Below are positions 27,191-39,022 of a DNA stretch of 64,000 nt, in pieces (positions within the stretch are counted from its first letter, which is position 1; every line of letters begins with the position of its first letter). Under the pieces are notes generated by a model. The model was not told where the DNA came from. It made no database searches and saw only the letters and a list, made by a program, of their open reading frames with translations. The position numbers were made by a program, and so were the translations under genes. The DNA comes from Streptomyces deccanensis (GTDB taxonomy: Bacteria > Actinomycetota > Actinomycetes > Streptomycetales > Streptomycetaceae), in contig NZ_CP092431.1 in NCBI RefSeq assembly GCF_022385335.1, forward strand, positions 7,874,001-7,938,000. The letters run 5' to 3'.

Positions 27191-27388
27191 TCAGTGCCGC
27201 CGCGCGTTACGGGTGCGGCGCCAGCCGAAGGGGCCGGGCAGGTCCATCGAGGTCGTACGACGCCCCGTGCTGCTGTGGGTGTGGCGGGGGCCGTTGCGGC
27301 CGCCGGTGGTGATGGACCAGGAGCGCTTGTTGATGTTCAGTCGCACACCCGGCAGGATCTGAAAGCTCTTGCGGAACGTGAGCGGCAT
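27191..27388 (-). CDS. DUF4236-like small basic protein
   Basis: 65 aa. The N-terminus (MPLTFRKSFQILPGVRLNIN, then KRSWSITTGG) matches the DUF4236 pattern of an F/R-F-R-K-S-F start followed by 'PG-R-N--K'. The rest is basic and low complexity (GPRHTHSSTGRRTTSMDLPG). A very strong AAGGAGG ribosome site lies seven bases before the ATG at 27388, which supports expression despite the small size. Function of the domain is unknown. It sits alone between the MurA-like gene and a VOC gene, all on the minus strand. Confidence 0.75.
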   Translation of the reverse strand: MPLTFRKSFQILPGVRLNINKRSWSITTGGRNGPRHTHSSTGRRTTSMDLPGPFGWRRTRNARRH

Positions 27389-27489
27389 GTCTGCCTCCTT
27401 CCCGATTTCCCGATGCCCGACGGGTACCCCGCTCTTCGGTCCGCATCCCCCCGAGTACGACAACTGCGCCTGTCCGGGGGGCGATTGCC

Positions 27490-28212
27490 TCAGCGCGGCG
27501 GCAGCACGCAGAACTCGTGGCCGTCGGGGTCGACCAGGACCGCCCAGCCGACCGCGCCCTGGCCGATGTCGGCGGGGGCCGCGCCGAGCTGGACGAGCCG
27601 CTCGATCTCGCTCTGCTGGTCGCTGTCGGCGGACGGGACGAGGTCGAAGTGGAGGCGGTACTTCCCGACCTTCGGGGCCAGCGGGGGACCACCCCAGGTG
27701 ATCTTCGTGCCGCCGTGCGGTGACTGGATCGCCGTCTCCTCGTCCTGGTCCCAGACCAGGGGCCAGCCCAGCGCCCGGCTCCAGAAGTACCCGACCTCCT
27801 GCGAGCCGTCGCTCGCGAGCGCGCCGATGAGCCCGCAGCCGGCCAGGAAGTTGTTGCCCGGCTCGATCACGCAGAACTCGTTGCCCTCGGGGTCGGCGAG
27901 GACCACGTGCGTCTCCTCCGGGAGCTGGCCGATGTCGATGTGACGGCCGCCGAGCTCCAGCGCCCGCTCCACGATCCGCCGCTGGTCGTCGAGGGAGGTG
28001 CTGGTCAGGTCGAAGTGCATCTGGTTGGGGACGGTCTTCTTCTCCTGGCTGGGCAGGAAGCGCAGTCGGAGCGAGGTGTCGTCGTCCGGGGCGAGCGCGA
28101 TGCCTCCGTAGGGGTCCTCGGTGGTCTCCCGGTCCAGGACGCCGGCCCAGAAGTGCGCGAGGCCGGCGGGGTCGTTCGCGTCGAAGCTGAGCGCGTGGAG
28201 GTGGGACGTCAT
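27490..28212 (-). CDS. VOC (glyoxalase/bleomycin-resistance fold) protein with two domains
   Basis: 240 aa with two tandem VOC modules: residues ~3-115 (LHALSFDANDPAGLAHFWAG ending VLADPEGNEFCVIEPG) and ~120-240 (EVGYFWSRALGWPLVWDQDE ending VLVDPDGHEFCVLPPR). The paired 'DPxGxEFC' strands are the hallmark. Members bind metal or small ligands and act as dioxygenases, isomerases or antibiotic-binding proteins; no specific reaction can be assigned. The ATG at 28212 (MTSHLHALSFD) was chosen over longer frames because upstream codons are not protein-like. Confidence 0.88.
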   Translation of the reverse strand: MTSHLHALSFDANDPAGLAHFWAGVLDRETTEDPYGGIALAPDDDTSLRLRFLPSQEKKTVPNQMHFDLTSTSLDDQRRIVERALELGGRHIDIGQLPEETHVVLADPEGNEFCVIEPGNNFLAGCGLIGALASDGSQEVGYFWSRALGWPLVWDQDEETAIQSPHGGTKITWGGPPLAPKVGKYRLHFDLVPSADSDQQSEIERLVQLGAAPADIGQGAVGWAVLVDPDGHEFCVLPPR

Positions 28213-28306
28213 CGCGTGGGATCTCCGATCCGTCGGCACGGCCGCGGACAGGGCTCGTCCCCCGCCCATGGGCAAAGGCCATGGGGAACGACCATGAGGA
28301 ACAACC

Positions 28307-28336
28307 ATGCTAGGAAGCCCGGGATTCGCCCCGCAA
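28307..28336 (-). promoter_or_regulatory. Predicted promoter of the two-domain VOC gene
   Basis: On the minus strand TTGCGG (28336-28331), 18 bases, TAGCAT (28312-28307). Downstream the leader contains tandem CCATGGGGAACGA / CCATGAGGAACAA repeats (about 28279-28304). Confidence 0.5.
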
Positions 28337-28415
28337 CGCAATAAGACGTCGCTTCCTTCGGCGTATGACGTCGCTGCCTTCGGTGCTGTGCGGCGAAACC
28401 GGGCAGCAGTACCGC

Positions 28416-28805
28416 ATGACGTCCCCACCGCGCTTCACGTTGGCCGCGACCACGCTCGACGCGCCGGACGCTCGCGAGCTGGCGCGCTTCTATCAGGGCC
28501 TGCTCGGGTGGCAGGTGCGGAAGGACGACCCGGCGTGGGTCGAGATCGCCCCGCCCGACGGCGGTGCCGGGTTGTCGTTCCAGACGGAGCCGTTCTTCAC
28601 CCGACCGCGGTGGCCTTCGACGCCGGCCGAGCAGCAGATGATGATGCATCTGGACATCGAGGTGAACGATCTGCCATCAGCCGTCGACCACGCCCGCGCC
28701 CTGGGGGCGACCGTGGCGGACTTCCAGCCTCAGGACGATGTGCGGGTCCTGTTCGACCCGGTGGGTCACCCGTTCTGCCTTTTCGTGCGGTCCGACGAGC
28801 CCTGA
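28416..28805 (+). CDS. VOC-family protein, single domain
   Basis: 129 aa with one full VOC fold: FTLAATTLDAPDARELARFY, then GLLGWQVRKDDPAWVEIAPP, and the closing strand VRVLFDPVGHPFCLFVR. It is related in fold, not closely in sequence, to the two-domain protein next door. The ATG at 28416 begins MTSPPRFTLA; an in-frame ATG at 28365 would add 17 unlike residues. It converges on the phosphotransferase gene, and the two coding regions overlap tail to tail by 40 bases. Function unknown. Confidence 0.85.
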   Translation: MTSPPRFTLAATTLDAPDARELARFYQGLLGWQVRKDDPAWVEIAPPDGGAGLSFQTEPFFTRPRWPSTPAEQQMMMHLDIEVNDLPSAVDHARALGATVADFQPQDDVRVLFDPVGHPFCLFVRSDEP

Positions 28806-29683
28806 ATCCGGTCGAGTGTCCGGCGGCCCAGGCCGCTCATCGCCGGATTGCTCTCGACGTAGTACCAGACGAGCCCCACCGCCTGTTCGAACGCCCACGC
28901 CTTGCCGCGCTCCCACTCCAGATCGTCACAGGCCAGTGCCCGCCGGAGCACTTCCCGCGGGCCCGTCCGCAGCAGATGCCAGGCGCCGACCAGATCCAGC
29001 GCGGGGTCGGCCGGGCCGAACCCGCCGGTGTCGAGTACGCCGCTGAGCCGGCCTCCCGCGACCAGTACGTTGCCGGGGATCAGGTCACCGTGGCTCATCA
29101 CGTCGGCGCCCGTGCGGGGCAGCTCCCGAAGGCGGCTCCACAGCCGGCGCAGCCGGGGCACGTCGAGCAGCCCCTCGCTCTCCGCGAAGCACCTCTCCAT
29201 CCACGCGTCGTGGTCGGTGAGCACGCCGCCACGATTGTCGCCGCTGAAGACCCGGCCCCCTGTCCCGGCCGCCCGCAGGGCCGCGATGAAGGCGGCGAGG
29301 TCCTCGGCGAAAGCGTCCGAGCCGCTCGGGTCGGCCTCGGAGGCCACCGTGCCCGGCAGCCATGTCTGGACCGACCACGGCATGGGGTAACCCGCCCCGG
29401 GCTCTCCCAGGGCGACGGGCTCCGGGACGGGGAACCGTGACACCCGTGCCAGCTCCGCGCTCGCCCGGGCTTCCCGCTCCAGAACCGCCAGCGCCTCGGC
29501 GGGATCGGTCGGACGCAGGGGGAGACGCGCGGAGAGGCCGTCACCGATGCGGAAGATGGCGTTGACCGTTCCGGTCGACGCCACGCGCCGGATCGTCTCC
29601 CCCCGCCACCGGGGGAACTGCTCCCGGACCAGGGACTCGACGATCTCGGTGGTCACGTCCACTTGGTCGACGTGCATGGTCAT
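28766..29683 (-). CDS. Aminoglycoside phosphotransferase (APH)-family kinase
   Basis: 305 aa with the protein-kinase-like APH fold. The catalytic loop is MSHGDLIPGNVLV (His198, Asp200, Asn205). The metal-binding position of the DFG-equivalent is Asp218 in GVLDTGGFGPADPALDLV. The N-terminal lobe has RRVASTGTVNAIFRIGDGLS. Many such proteins phosphorylate sugars, choline or small metabolites rather than antibiotics, so resistance should not be assumed. The start MTMHVDQVDV is the common N-terminus of this subgroup. Confidence 0.85.
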   Translation of the reverse strand: MTMHVDQVDVTTEIVESLVREQFPRWRGETIRRVASTGTVNAIFRIGDGLSARLPLRPTDPAEALAVLEREARASAELARVSRFPVPEPVALGEPGAGYPMPWSVQTWLPGTVASEADPSGSDAFAEDLAAFIAALRAAGTGGRVFSGDNRGGVLTDHDAWMERCFAESEGLLDVPRLRRLWSRLRELPRTGADVMSHGDLIPGNVLVAGGRLSGVLDTGGFGPADPALDLVGAWHLLRTGPREVLRRALACDDLEWERGKAWAFEQAVGLVWYYVESNPAMSGLGRRTLDRIQGSSDRTKRQNG

Positions 29684-29888
29684 GCGTGCGGGCCCTCCCC
29701 GGTCCCGTGCGAAGACGTCGAACGCGGACCGGACCGCATCAACGGGGACGACAGCCAGTATTCATCCGCCGGAGTTCGGATCAAGCGGGATTTCCGGTCC
29801 CGGCCGTGGGGGAGCGGGGCGGACGCCCGGAGATTGGCGCACGCCACATCGGGCCGGGCATGACCAGCCCGCCCCCATGTACTACTGT

Positions 29889-29906
29889 TATCTCGACATC
29901 GAGATA
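29889..29906. promoter_or_regulatory. Perfect palindrome TATCTCGACATCGAGATA, MarR/TamR-like operator
   Basis: Eight-base arms TATCTCGA and TCGAGATA around CA. The style and place fit the reported control of Streptomyces aconitase by TamR, a MarR-family regulator that senses trans-aconitate and citrate. The match to TamR is from memory of its palindromic site and target list, not from a search. Confidence 0.65.
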
Positions 29907-29949
29907 TCTGCCGAGGCGCACTGCGGCCGCCACCCCGGTAAGGGGTACC

Positions 29950-32753
<2,804 letters not shown>

Positions 32754-32773
32754 GCGGCCAGGTAGGGCAGTTG

Positions 32774-32809
32774 AGGGCCGCATCCCCGGCGACGGGGGTG
32801 CGGCCCTCC
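32774..32809. terminator. Terminator after acnA
   Basis: GAGGGCCGCATCCCC, loop GGCGAC, GGGGGTGCGGCCCTC: a 15-bp stem with one G-T pair. It serves acnA and the convergent regulator gene ending at 32831. Confidence 0.85.
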
Positions 32810-32830
32810 GCACATGGTCCTTCGCGCGCC

Positions 32831-33856
32831 CTACAACCAGCCGCGCTGCGCCGCCCGCGCCCCCAGCTGGAAGCGGCTGGCCGCGCCGAGCCGGTCCTGC
32901 AGCTCGCTGACCCGCCGCCGCAGGGTCCGCAGGCTCACCCCGAGATGCCGGGCCACCGCCTCGTCCTTCATCCCGGCCGCCAGCAGCCGGGTCAACGTCC
33001 GCTCCCCCTCGGAGAGTTCACCTTCACCGACCGGTTGACCGAGTGGCGTCGCCTGCTGCCAGGCCAGGTCGAACAGCTTCTGCAGCGCCTCGGTCACCGC
33101 CGAGTGCCGTACGACCGCCGCGCAGTAGCCGCCCGCCTCGGACGAGGTCAGCGGCAGCATCGCCCGACGGCCGTCGACCACCAGCAACTTGACCGGTACC
33201 GAGGACAACACCCGTGCCTGCTCGCCGAGTTCGACCATCCTCCAGGCGTGGTGGAGGACGTCCGGGTCCTCCAGGGCGGTCGCCGCGTACACCGTGCGGT
33301 AGGTGATCCCGCGGCTGAGCAGATCCGACTGGAGGTCCAACTGCGGGGTCCGCGGAGCCAGATACGGGGGAGTGTCGAAGACACACACCTCGTGCTCGGC
33401 GCGCGCGTACAGCTCTTCCAGCCGGGCCGCGTTGGCGCCCTCGCCGGAGACCACCTCGACCAGCCGGGACGGTTCCTCGCGCAGCAGTCCGGCCTCGTGC
33501 GCGGTGGCCATGTCCTCGGCGGCGGCGGCCAGCAGCTCGGACTCGGTCTCGCGGCGCCGGATCAGCGCGCGGATCGCCACCCGGGGGTCGACCGCGCGTA
33601 ACCCGCCCAGGGAGTCCGGCGGTTGCAGCAGACCGAGCGCGAGCAGCCGGTTGCAGGACTCGCGGACCCGGGCCGGGGTGGCGCCGGTCAGCAGCGCCCA
33701 GCCGGCCGCGCCCGCGTCGGGTTGGTGCAGGATCGCCTGGTACACCAGCTCGTCGAAAGCGGAGACCCCCACCGCGGACCAGGGGCTCGCGGCAGGGGTC
33801 TGTCCTGCGGTGTCGTACGCCGTTTCCAGTGCCGTTTCGTGTGCCGTGTTCACCAT
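32831..33856 (-). CDS. TrmB/LuxR-type transcriptional regulator
   Basis: 341 aa. The N-terminal ~90 residues resemble a TrmB-like winged helix (VSAFDELVYQAIL, ATPARVRESCNRLLALGLLQ). The middle (residues ~150-240) resembles the phospholipase-D-like sensor part of such regulators (RGITYRTVYAATALEDPDVL, VPVKLLVVDGRRAML). The C-terminal LuxR-type HTH is LSEGERTLTRLLAAGMKDEA and RHLGVSLRTLRRRVSELQ. It follows the large subtilase gene on the same strand after a 56-base gap, a pairing seen repeatedly in Streptomyces, so it may control that protease. Signal unknown. Confidence 0.85.
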   Translation of the reverse strand: MVNTAHETALETAYDTAGQTPAASPWSAVGVSAFDELVYQAILHQPDAGAAGWALLTGATPARVRESCNRLLALGLLQPPDSLGGLRAVDPRVAIRALIRRRETESELLAAAAEDMATAHEAGLLREEPSRLVEVVSGEGANAARLEELYARAEHEVCVFDTPPYLAPRTPQLDLQSDLLSRGITYRTVYAATALEDPDVLHHAWRMVELGEQARVLSSVPVKLLVVDGRRAMLPLTSSEAGGYCAAVVRHSAVTEALQKLFDLAWQQATPLGQPVGEGELSEGERTLTRLLAAGMKDEAVARHLGVSLRTLRRRVSELQDRLGAASRFQLGARAAQRGWL

Positions 33857-33912
33857 GTCCCGGCACGGTAGACGATCTCTGTTAAGGCTGAGGAACCGAA
33901 GGGACCCGGTGG

Positions 33913-36900
33913 CTACCTCAGACCGAACGCGCGCAGCACGGTCTGGTCGATGCCGTTGCCGTCACGGTCGGTGGCCCGCACCCGCAGCGACACCGACTCG
34001 GCGCCCTTCGCCGGCTTGAAGCGTGCCGTGCCGCCCTTGACCTTCACCTTCTTCCAGGACGTGCCGTCGTCGTAGGAGACCCAGGCCTCCATAGCGCTCG
34101 CCTGCACGCTCCCCAGCTGGTTCGCGAGCGGCAGGTCGACCCGCACCTCCTGCCCGCGCCGGGCCCGGTTGAGGAGGTCGAGGCCCTGCGGGGCGATGCC
34201 GACCGTGAGCAGCGGCAGGGCCGTCTCGGCGGCGGTGTGCGCCGAGGCGAAGGTCCACTCGGTGTGCGTGCTCGTGGAGTACCTGGCCCAGGCCGCCCGG
34301 CGCTGCACATCCAGCTCGAAGCGGTACGAGGCCTTGTCCGCCGCCACGTCGAAGACGCCGTAGCCGCCGAGCGTCGAGTCGCCGACCAGTTTCCCGTCCG
34401 CGTAGAGCCTGCCCTTGCCGGTGTTGTCGGTGCCGTCGATGTAGCCGTAGTGGCCCGGTGTGGAGTCGGTCAACTCCGCGACGGAGAAGGTGAGTTTGTC
34501 CCCGGTGCGGGTGGAGAGGCCGTACTCCGCGCTGGTCCCGGGGCGGACGACCTGGCGCAGCCAGCTCTCCGTGGGCTCCTTGCCCGGTGCGGTGAAGGTC
34601 CGCAGCGGGCTCCACTGGCCCCTGAGCGTGTCCCAGTTCGGGTAGACGACGTGCCAGGTACGGGTGTCGGGGTCGACGTAGTAGTACTCGTCGCGTTCCG
34701 TGCCCAGCTGCATGTGGTCGCTGGTCTCGACCCCGAAGAGCTGCCAGGGGCGGAAGGTGTACAGGGCGTCCGCGCCGATCTCGCCGGCCATGGCCCCGTG
34801 GTAACGGGCCTTCCGCTTCACCGTGTTGGAGGTGTCCAGCGTGTACGTCTGGTCGGCGGAGATGGCGCCGCTGTCCGCGGCGAGCAGGTTGTAGGCGTAC
34901 GGGCTGACCGGGGTGCCGCCCAGCTTCAGCGTGACCTTCTTGCCGGTCCTCAGCAGAGCGGTGAGCCCGGCACCCTCCTCACCGGTGGCGATCATCAGCG
35001 GGACGGTGGTGGCGCGGTCCACGGCCTCGATCCAGAAGCCGGGCTTGTCGCGGTACACGATGAGGTAACCCGCACCGGCCTTGGTCGCGTTGTCCAGAGC
35101 GCTCTGTGCGCGGTCCGCCGCGCCGACCCTGACCACCGCCACCTTGCCCTTGACGTCGAGCCCCGCGAAGTCGGCCTCGGTGCCGCCGCCCGCGTCCACC
35201 GCACGGACCTTGTGCTCACCACTGATCTTCAGCGGGAAGTCCTCGTAGGTCTGCGAGTAGTAGAGCGAGGACAGTTCGGTCTTCTCCGGGCTGGTGACGC
35301 TCGCCGTCAACTCCTTGGCGTACAGCCGGAACTTGGCGGAGAACTCCAGGCTGCCCTCGGTGACCCGCTCGGTCGGTGTGACATAGACGTGGTCGGTCCA
35401 CCAGCCCTGACTGTACGTCAGCCCCCAGCCGCCGCCCGGCCCTTCACGGTGCACATTGGTGCTGAAGCCCTGGAACTCGGAGTCCTGTTTCGTCTTCGGC
35501 TTGATCTCCACCGCCTTGCGGGCGTCCAGGACGACCTTGGTGTCCCCGTTCACCTTGATCTCGGGGCTGACGACCACCGAGGTGCCGACGACGGTGCCGC
35601 CCGCGTCGCGGTCCGGGATCCAGGTCGACATGGAGTAGGTGCCGGCCGGGACCTGCCAGGTCCAACCTGCGCCGATAAAGCCGTACTCGTCGGGGTGGGC
35701 GCCGTTCAGCTCCATGAGCGTGTAGATCGACCCGCCGGTGGGCGCCTTGCCGTCCCGGCCCAGGAGGGAGACGGCGAGGTCGTGCGTCTTCGGTGCCTTC
35801 TCGAAGCCGACGCCCGTGGTGACCCGTACGCCGTCGTCGGCGGTCGCCGTGATGTGGCCCGCGTACCGGCCTTCGGCCTTTTCCGCGGGGTCGACGCCGA
35901 CCGGGAGTGTGGCGCTGCCCCGCGCGGGCACGGTCACCGTACCGTCGGCCGGGGTGACGTCGGCGAGCGACGACGAGATCTTCAACTCCACCGCTTTGTC
36001 GGTGGTGTTGGTGTAGGTGATGTCCTTGGTCGCGGTCTCCGTGTCGCCGTCCTCGAATTTGCCGAAGCTCAGCGCCGGGGTCGCGAAGACGTTCTGTCCG
36101 ACGGCTCGTACGACGTCGACCCGTCCGTCGCCCTGCTCGAACACGGAGTCGTCGGCGTTCGTCTTCGCCGTGCTGGCCAGGGCCTGCTTGATCCGCTCGC
36201 CCGTCCAGTCCGGATGCGCCTGCGCGACCAGCGCCGCCGCGCCCGCGACATGCGGGGTCGCCATCGACGTACCGTTGGCCGCCGTGTAGTGGTCGTCGAC
36301 CGGCGTCCCCATGGCGGTGCCGGCGGCACGGGCCGCGGTGATGCCCACGCCCGGTGCGGTGATCTCCGGCTTGACCGCGAAGTCACCGGGGCGCGGTCCA
36401 CGTCCGGAGAACGAGGCCAGCCGGTCCGACTTGTCGACCGCGCCCACGGTGAGCGCCGAGTCGGCGATGCCCGGGGTGCCCACGGTCTGCTCGCCGGGGC
36501 CCGAGTTGCCCGACGCGATCACGAACAGGGCGCCGGTGGACGCGGACAGCTCGTCGACGGTCTCGCTGAGCACGTCGGAGGGGCCGGTCGCGGTGCCGCC
36601 CAGCGACATGGAGACGATCTTCGCGCCGGAGTTCGCGGCCCACTCCATGCCCGCGATGATCCAGGAGGACTGGCCCCGGCCGTCGTCGCCCAGCACCTTG
36701 CCGACCAGCAGCTCCGCGCCCGGCGCCACGCCCTTGCGCAGGCCGTCCGAGGCCGCGCCGGAGCCGGCGATCGTGGACGCCACATGGGTGCCGTGCCCGT
36801 GGCCGTCCTGCACCGACTGCTCGGGGACGAACGTCCGGGACTCGGCGACCCGGCCCGCGAGGTCCGGGTGCCCGGTGTCCACGCCCGTGTCCAGGACCGC

Positions 36901-37593
36901 GACCTTGACCCCCTTGCCGTCGTGGCCCGACCGCCACACCTCGGGCGCGCCGATCTGCGGGACGCTCGTCTCCAGGGACACCTTCACCTGGGCGTCCAGC
37001 CAGAGCTTGTCTATGCCGCCACCGAACTGCCGCGCGGCCTTCGTGGTGGGCTCGGTGCCGAGGGCGGGGGCGATGTCCGCCCACAACGCGGTCGACTTCT
37101 CCGCGCTCAGCGCCGCACCGTCGATCCCGGGCAACGCCAGCGTGCGACGGGCGCCTTCGGGGGTGGCCCTGCCCTTCGCGTACGTCGCGATCAGCGGAGT
37201 GGCGCGGGTCCTGTCGTCGTCGTACCCCTGCTTCACCAGCCGGGTGACGTTGAAGAGTGCCGGGTCGAGGCGGCCTGCCCGTACCAGCGGGACGGCGTCC
37301 GTCGGCAGGACGCTGACCTCGCCGTCCCGTTCGCTCGACAGGAACGTGGCGGCCTCCCGGCCCGCGCCGCGCCGTACGTCGACCGCGTGCTTGCCGTCCG
37401 GTCCTGCGGTGAGCGAGACGGTGTCGCCGGTGATGAGCGTGACGGTCCGGGTGGTGGGGGCACTTGAGGTGCCGGTACTCGTGCTCGTGCTCGTGGCTGT
37501 GCTCGTGCCGGGGTCCGCCGTCGCGGGCGTGATCGCCGCCGCGAGCAGACCGGCCGCTCCCGCGACGGCACCGAGGGTGTGGAGTCTTCGCAT
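33913..37593 (-). CDS. Large secreted subtilisin-like (S8) serine protease
   Basis: 1226 aa. The signal peptide (LGAVAGAAGLLAAAITPATA) is followed by a Ser/Thr-rich linker, a propeptide to ~residue 210, and the S8 catalytic domain: Asp235 (VAVLDTGVDTGHPDL), His267 (GHGTHVAST), oxyanion Asn363 (ASGNSGP), Ser443 (NGTSMATPHVAGAAAL). The ~750 residues after the catalytic domain are beta-sandwich-like, including a PA-like insert (AGYLIVYRDKPG) and a C-terminal region ending VRATDRDGNGIDQTVLRAFGLR-like. Secreted nutritional or developmental protease. The ATG at 37593 has GGGGAGGA upstream and gives the signal peptide; the frame runs on 41 codons further. Confidence 0.93.
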   Translation of the reverse strand: MRRLHTLGAVAGAAGLLAAAITPATADPGTSTATSTSTSTGTSSAPTTRTVTLITGDTVSLTAGPDGKHAVDVRRGAGREAATFLSSERDGEVSVLPTDAVPLVRAGRLDPALFNVTRLVKQGYDDDRTRATPLIATYAKGRATPEGARRTLALPGIDGAALSAEKSTALWADIAPALGTEPTTKAARQFGGGIDKLWLDAQVKVSLETSVPQIGAPEVWRSGHDGKGVKVAVLDTGVDTGHPDLAGRVAESRTFVPEQSVQDGHGHGTHVASTIAGSGAASDGLRKGVAPGAELLVGKVLGDDGRGQSSWIIAGMEWAANSGAKIVSMSLGGTATGPSDVLSETVDELSASTGALFVIASGNSGPGEQTVGTPGIADSALTVGAVDKSDRLASFSGRGPRPGDFAVKPEITAPGVGITAARAAGTAMGTPVDDHYTAANGTSMATPHVAGAAALVAQAHPDWTGERIKQALASTAKTNADDSVFEQGDGRVDVVRAVGQNVFATPALSFGKFEDGDTETATKDITYTNTTDKAVELKISSSLADVTPADGTVTVPARGSATLPVGVDPAEKAEGRYAGHITATADDGVRVTTGVGFEKAPKTHDLAVSLLGRDGKAPTGGSIYTLMELNGAHPDEYGFIGAGWTWQVPAGTYSMSTWIPDRDAGGTVVGTSVVVSPEIKVNGDTKVVLDARKAVEIKPKTKQDSEFQGFSTNVHREGPGGGWGLTYSQGWWTDHVYVTPTERVTEGSLEFSAKFRLYAKELTASVTSPEKTELSSLYYSQTYEDFPLKISGEHKVRAVDAGGGTEADFAGLDVKGKVAVVRVGAADRAQSALDNATKAGAGYLIVYRDKPGFWIEAVDRATTVPLMIATGEEGAGLTALLRTGKKVTLKLGGTPVSPYAYNLLAADSGAISADQTYTLDTSNTVKRKARYHGAMAGEIGADALYTFRPWQLFGVETSDHMQLGTERDEYYYVDPDTRTWHVVYPNWDTLRGQWSPLRTFTAPGKEPTESWLRQVVRPGTSAEYGLSTRTGDKLTFSVAELTDSTPGHYGYIDGTDNTGKGRLYADGKLVGDSTLGGYGVFDVAADKASYRFELDVQRRAAWARYSTSTHTEWTFASAHTAAETALPLLTVGIAPQGLDLLNRARRGQEVRVDLPLANQLGSVQASAMEAWVSYDDGTSWKKVKVKGGTARFKPAKGAESVSLRVRATDRDGNGIDQTVLRAFGLR

Positions 37594-37855
37594 GGGTGGT
37601 GCGTCCTCCCCTGAAACGCTGACGTAGGCCTCCGGCCTGCTGGCCGGAAGCCAGGGATCAGAGTGAGTGGCGCGCCGAGAGCGGCTCAAGGGCTTCCTGT
37701 GGCCGATCCGTGCCAACGCCCCTTTCGGTCAGGGCAGTTGGAAGCTTCTGTACGTCTCCGTGGGGGGCACCGTCCCCGCCCCGCCGACCGCACCGCACGG
37801 CTCCGGATCGGCCGGAACGCAAGGTTCCGTCAGGTGACGGGGACAGGATCAGGAC

Positions 37856-38240
37856 ATGGCCGGCACCTCCGCGACCCCGAACGGCCGAGTCCGCGTCCTC
37901 ATCGCCGACGACGAACCCGGGCTCACCGAACTGCTCGCCGTGGCCCCGGAGGTGCGCCGCTGTGCCTGTCGGGTGCCCGACGGGCACAGCGCCCCGCACG
38001 CCGCACGCAGCACGCGGCTGCCCCCCTGCACGCCGTCGTTCCCGACGGGATGCTGCCCGCCCACGACGGCCTCCAGGTGCGGACCGTGGTCGCGGGCGTC
38101 GGCCTCACCGTGGCCGCCTGCGCCTGCGCGCGGTCGTCATCCGGCGCCGACGGCGACCCCTCGGCCGTGTCGCCGTCACCACCGTCGAGGTCTCCCGCTC
38201 CCCGCTCGACCAGGGCCAGCCAGGCCACCGGTCGTCTGAT
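37856..38240 (+). pseudogene. Decayed OmpR-type response regulator
   Basis: The start MAGTSATPNGRVRVLIADDE, PGLTELLA is a receiver-domain N-terminus with the acidic pair DDE. Then the frame is lost, and LHAVVPDGMLPAHDGLQV in another frame is the phospho-acceptor region (D-G-M-L-P, with the usual 'VVLDGMLPDLDG'). After that only a short VAGVGLTV-like scrap, possibly from the winged-helix C-terminus, remains. The order is right but the spacing is too short and the frames differ, so the gene is dead. No sensor kinase is nearby. Confidence 0.68.
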
Positions 38241-38248
38241 CGTCGGAC

Positions 38249-38254
38249 TACGCT
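38249..38254 (+). promoter_or_regulatory. Predicted -10 element, leaderless start of the 38261 gene
   Basis: TACGCT followed by six bases and then ATG at 38261, with no ribosome site: the leaderless layout also seen for mutA. Confidence 0.4.
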
Positions 38255-38260
38255 GGCGCG

Positions 38261-39022
38261 ATGGTGGGGGAACACGACTTCGGTGCGCGGTTACGGCGGC
38301 TGCTCGATCGCCGGGGGCTGCGAGCGGCCACCTTGACCCGGCTCGCCGATGCCCCCGGGGCAGAGCTGACCGCCGTCCTCCACGGCGGCGAAGCACCGGC
38401 GCCGCTCCTTCTACGGCGCCTCGCACCCGCCCTCGGCCTCCACACCGCGGACGTCTTCGCGATCGCCGGTGTCGACGCCCCCGACGACCTCGCTCCTCCG
38501 GACGCGACGGCCGGACGTGAAGTCCCCCGTGTCCTTCGCGAAGCCACCGGTCTCCCGCCGGCGCAGTGCCACACGCTGCACCGATTCGTCGTGGCCCTGC
38601 CCCAGGCGGAACGCACCCGGCCCGTCCCGGAAACCCCTCCGGCCCGCCGCTACCCTCCGGGGCCCGGCGCCCTGCTCATGCGCCTGCTGGAGAACCGGAA
38701 TCTCGACTGGCCTGCCACGGCCAAGACCTTCTGGACGGTCACCGACCGGTACTGGGCGGCCTCCACCTTCGGCCAGGTGGGCCACGGCCGCAAACCCCTC
38801 ACCCCGGACCTGTTGGCGGACTACGCGGCCCTGCTCGACATCCCCGCCGACGACCTCTCCGCGCTGACCGGCATCCCCCTGCCCACCACCCCCAGCACAC
38901 CGAAGCTCGACGCGCCCGGCATCGCCGAACTCATCTGGGAACTGCGCCGCCTCACCGCGAGCCAACTCCAACAGGTCACCGACACCGCGAAGACCCTCCG
39001 GGACCAGCTCCCGGACGACTGA
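38261..39022 (+). CDS. Conserved actinobacterial protein with two HTH/XRE-like regions
   Basis: 253 aa, soluble. Residues ~5-65 (FGARLRRLLDRRGLRAATL, LLLRRLAPALGLHTADVFAI) and ~140-205 (GALLMRLLENRNLDWPATAK, LLADYAALLDIPADDLSALT) look like two cryptic XRE-type helical domains separated by a Pro-rich linker. A helical tail (IAELIWELRRLTASQLQQV) follows. I do not recognise a named family. Base composition is like its neighbours. DNA binding is possible but the recognition helices are weak. Confidence 0.7.
   Translation: MVGEHDFGARLRRLLDRRGLRAATLTRLADAPGAELTAVLHGGEAPAPLLLRRLAPALGLHTADVFAIAGVDAPDDLAPPDATAGREVPRVLREATGLPPAQCHTLHRFVVALPQAERTRPVPETPPARRYPPGPGALLMRLLENRNLDWPATAKTFWTVTDRYWAASTFGQVGHGRKPLTPDLLADYAALLDIPADDLSALTGIPLPTTPSTPKLDAPGIAELIWELRRLTASQLQQVTDTAKTLRDQLPDD

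Noticed and set aside
28766..29683. Antibiotic-resistance gene call for the APH-family protein
   Set aside because: Fold motifs fit APH-type kinases, but this subgroup is widespread in Streptomyces and substrates are mostly unknown.
34237..37467. 1076-codon plus-strand frame opposite the subtilase
   Set aside because: Antisense shadow; the minus strand has all S8 catalytic residues.
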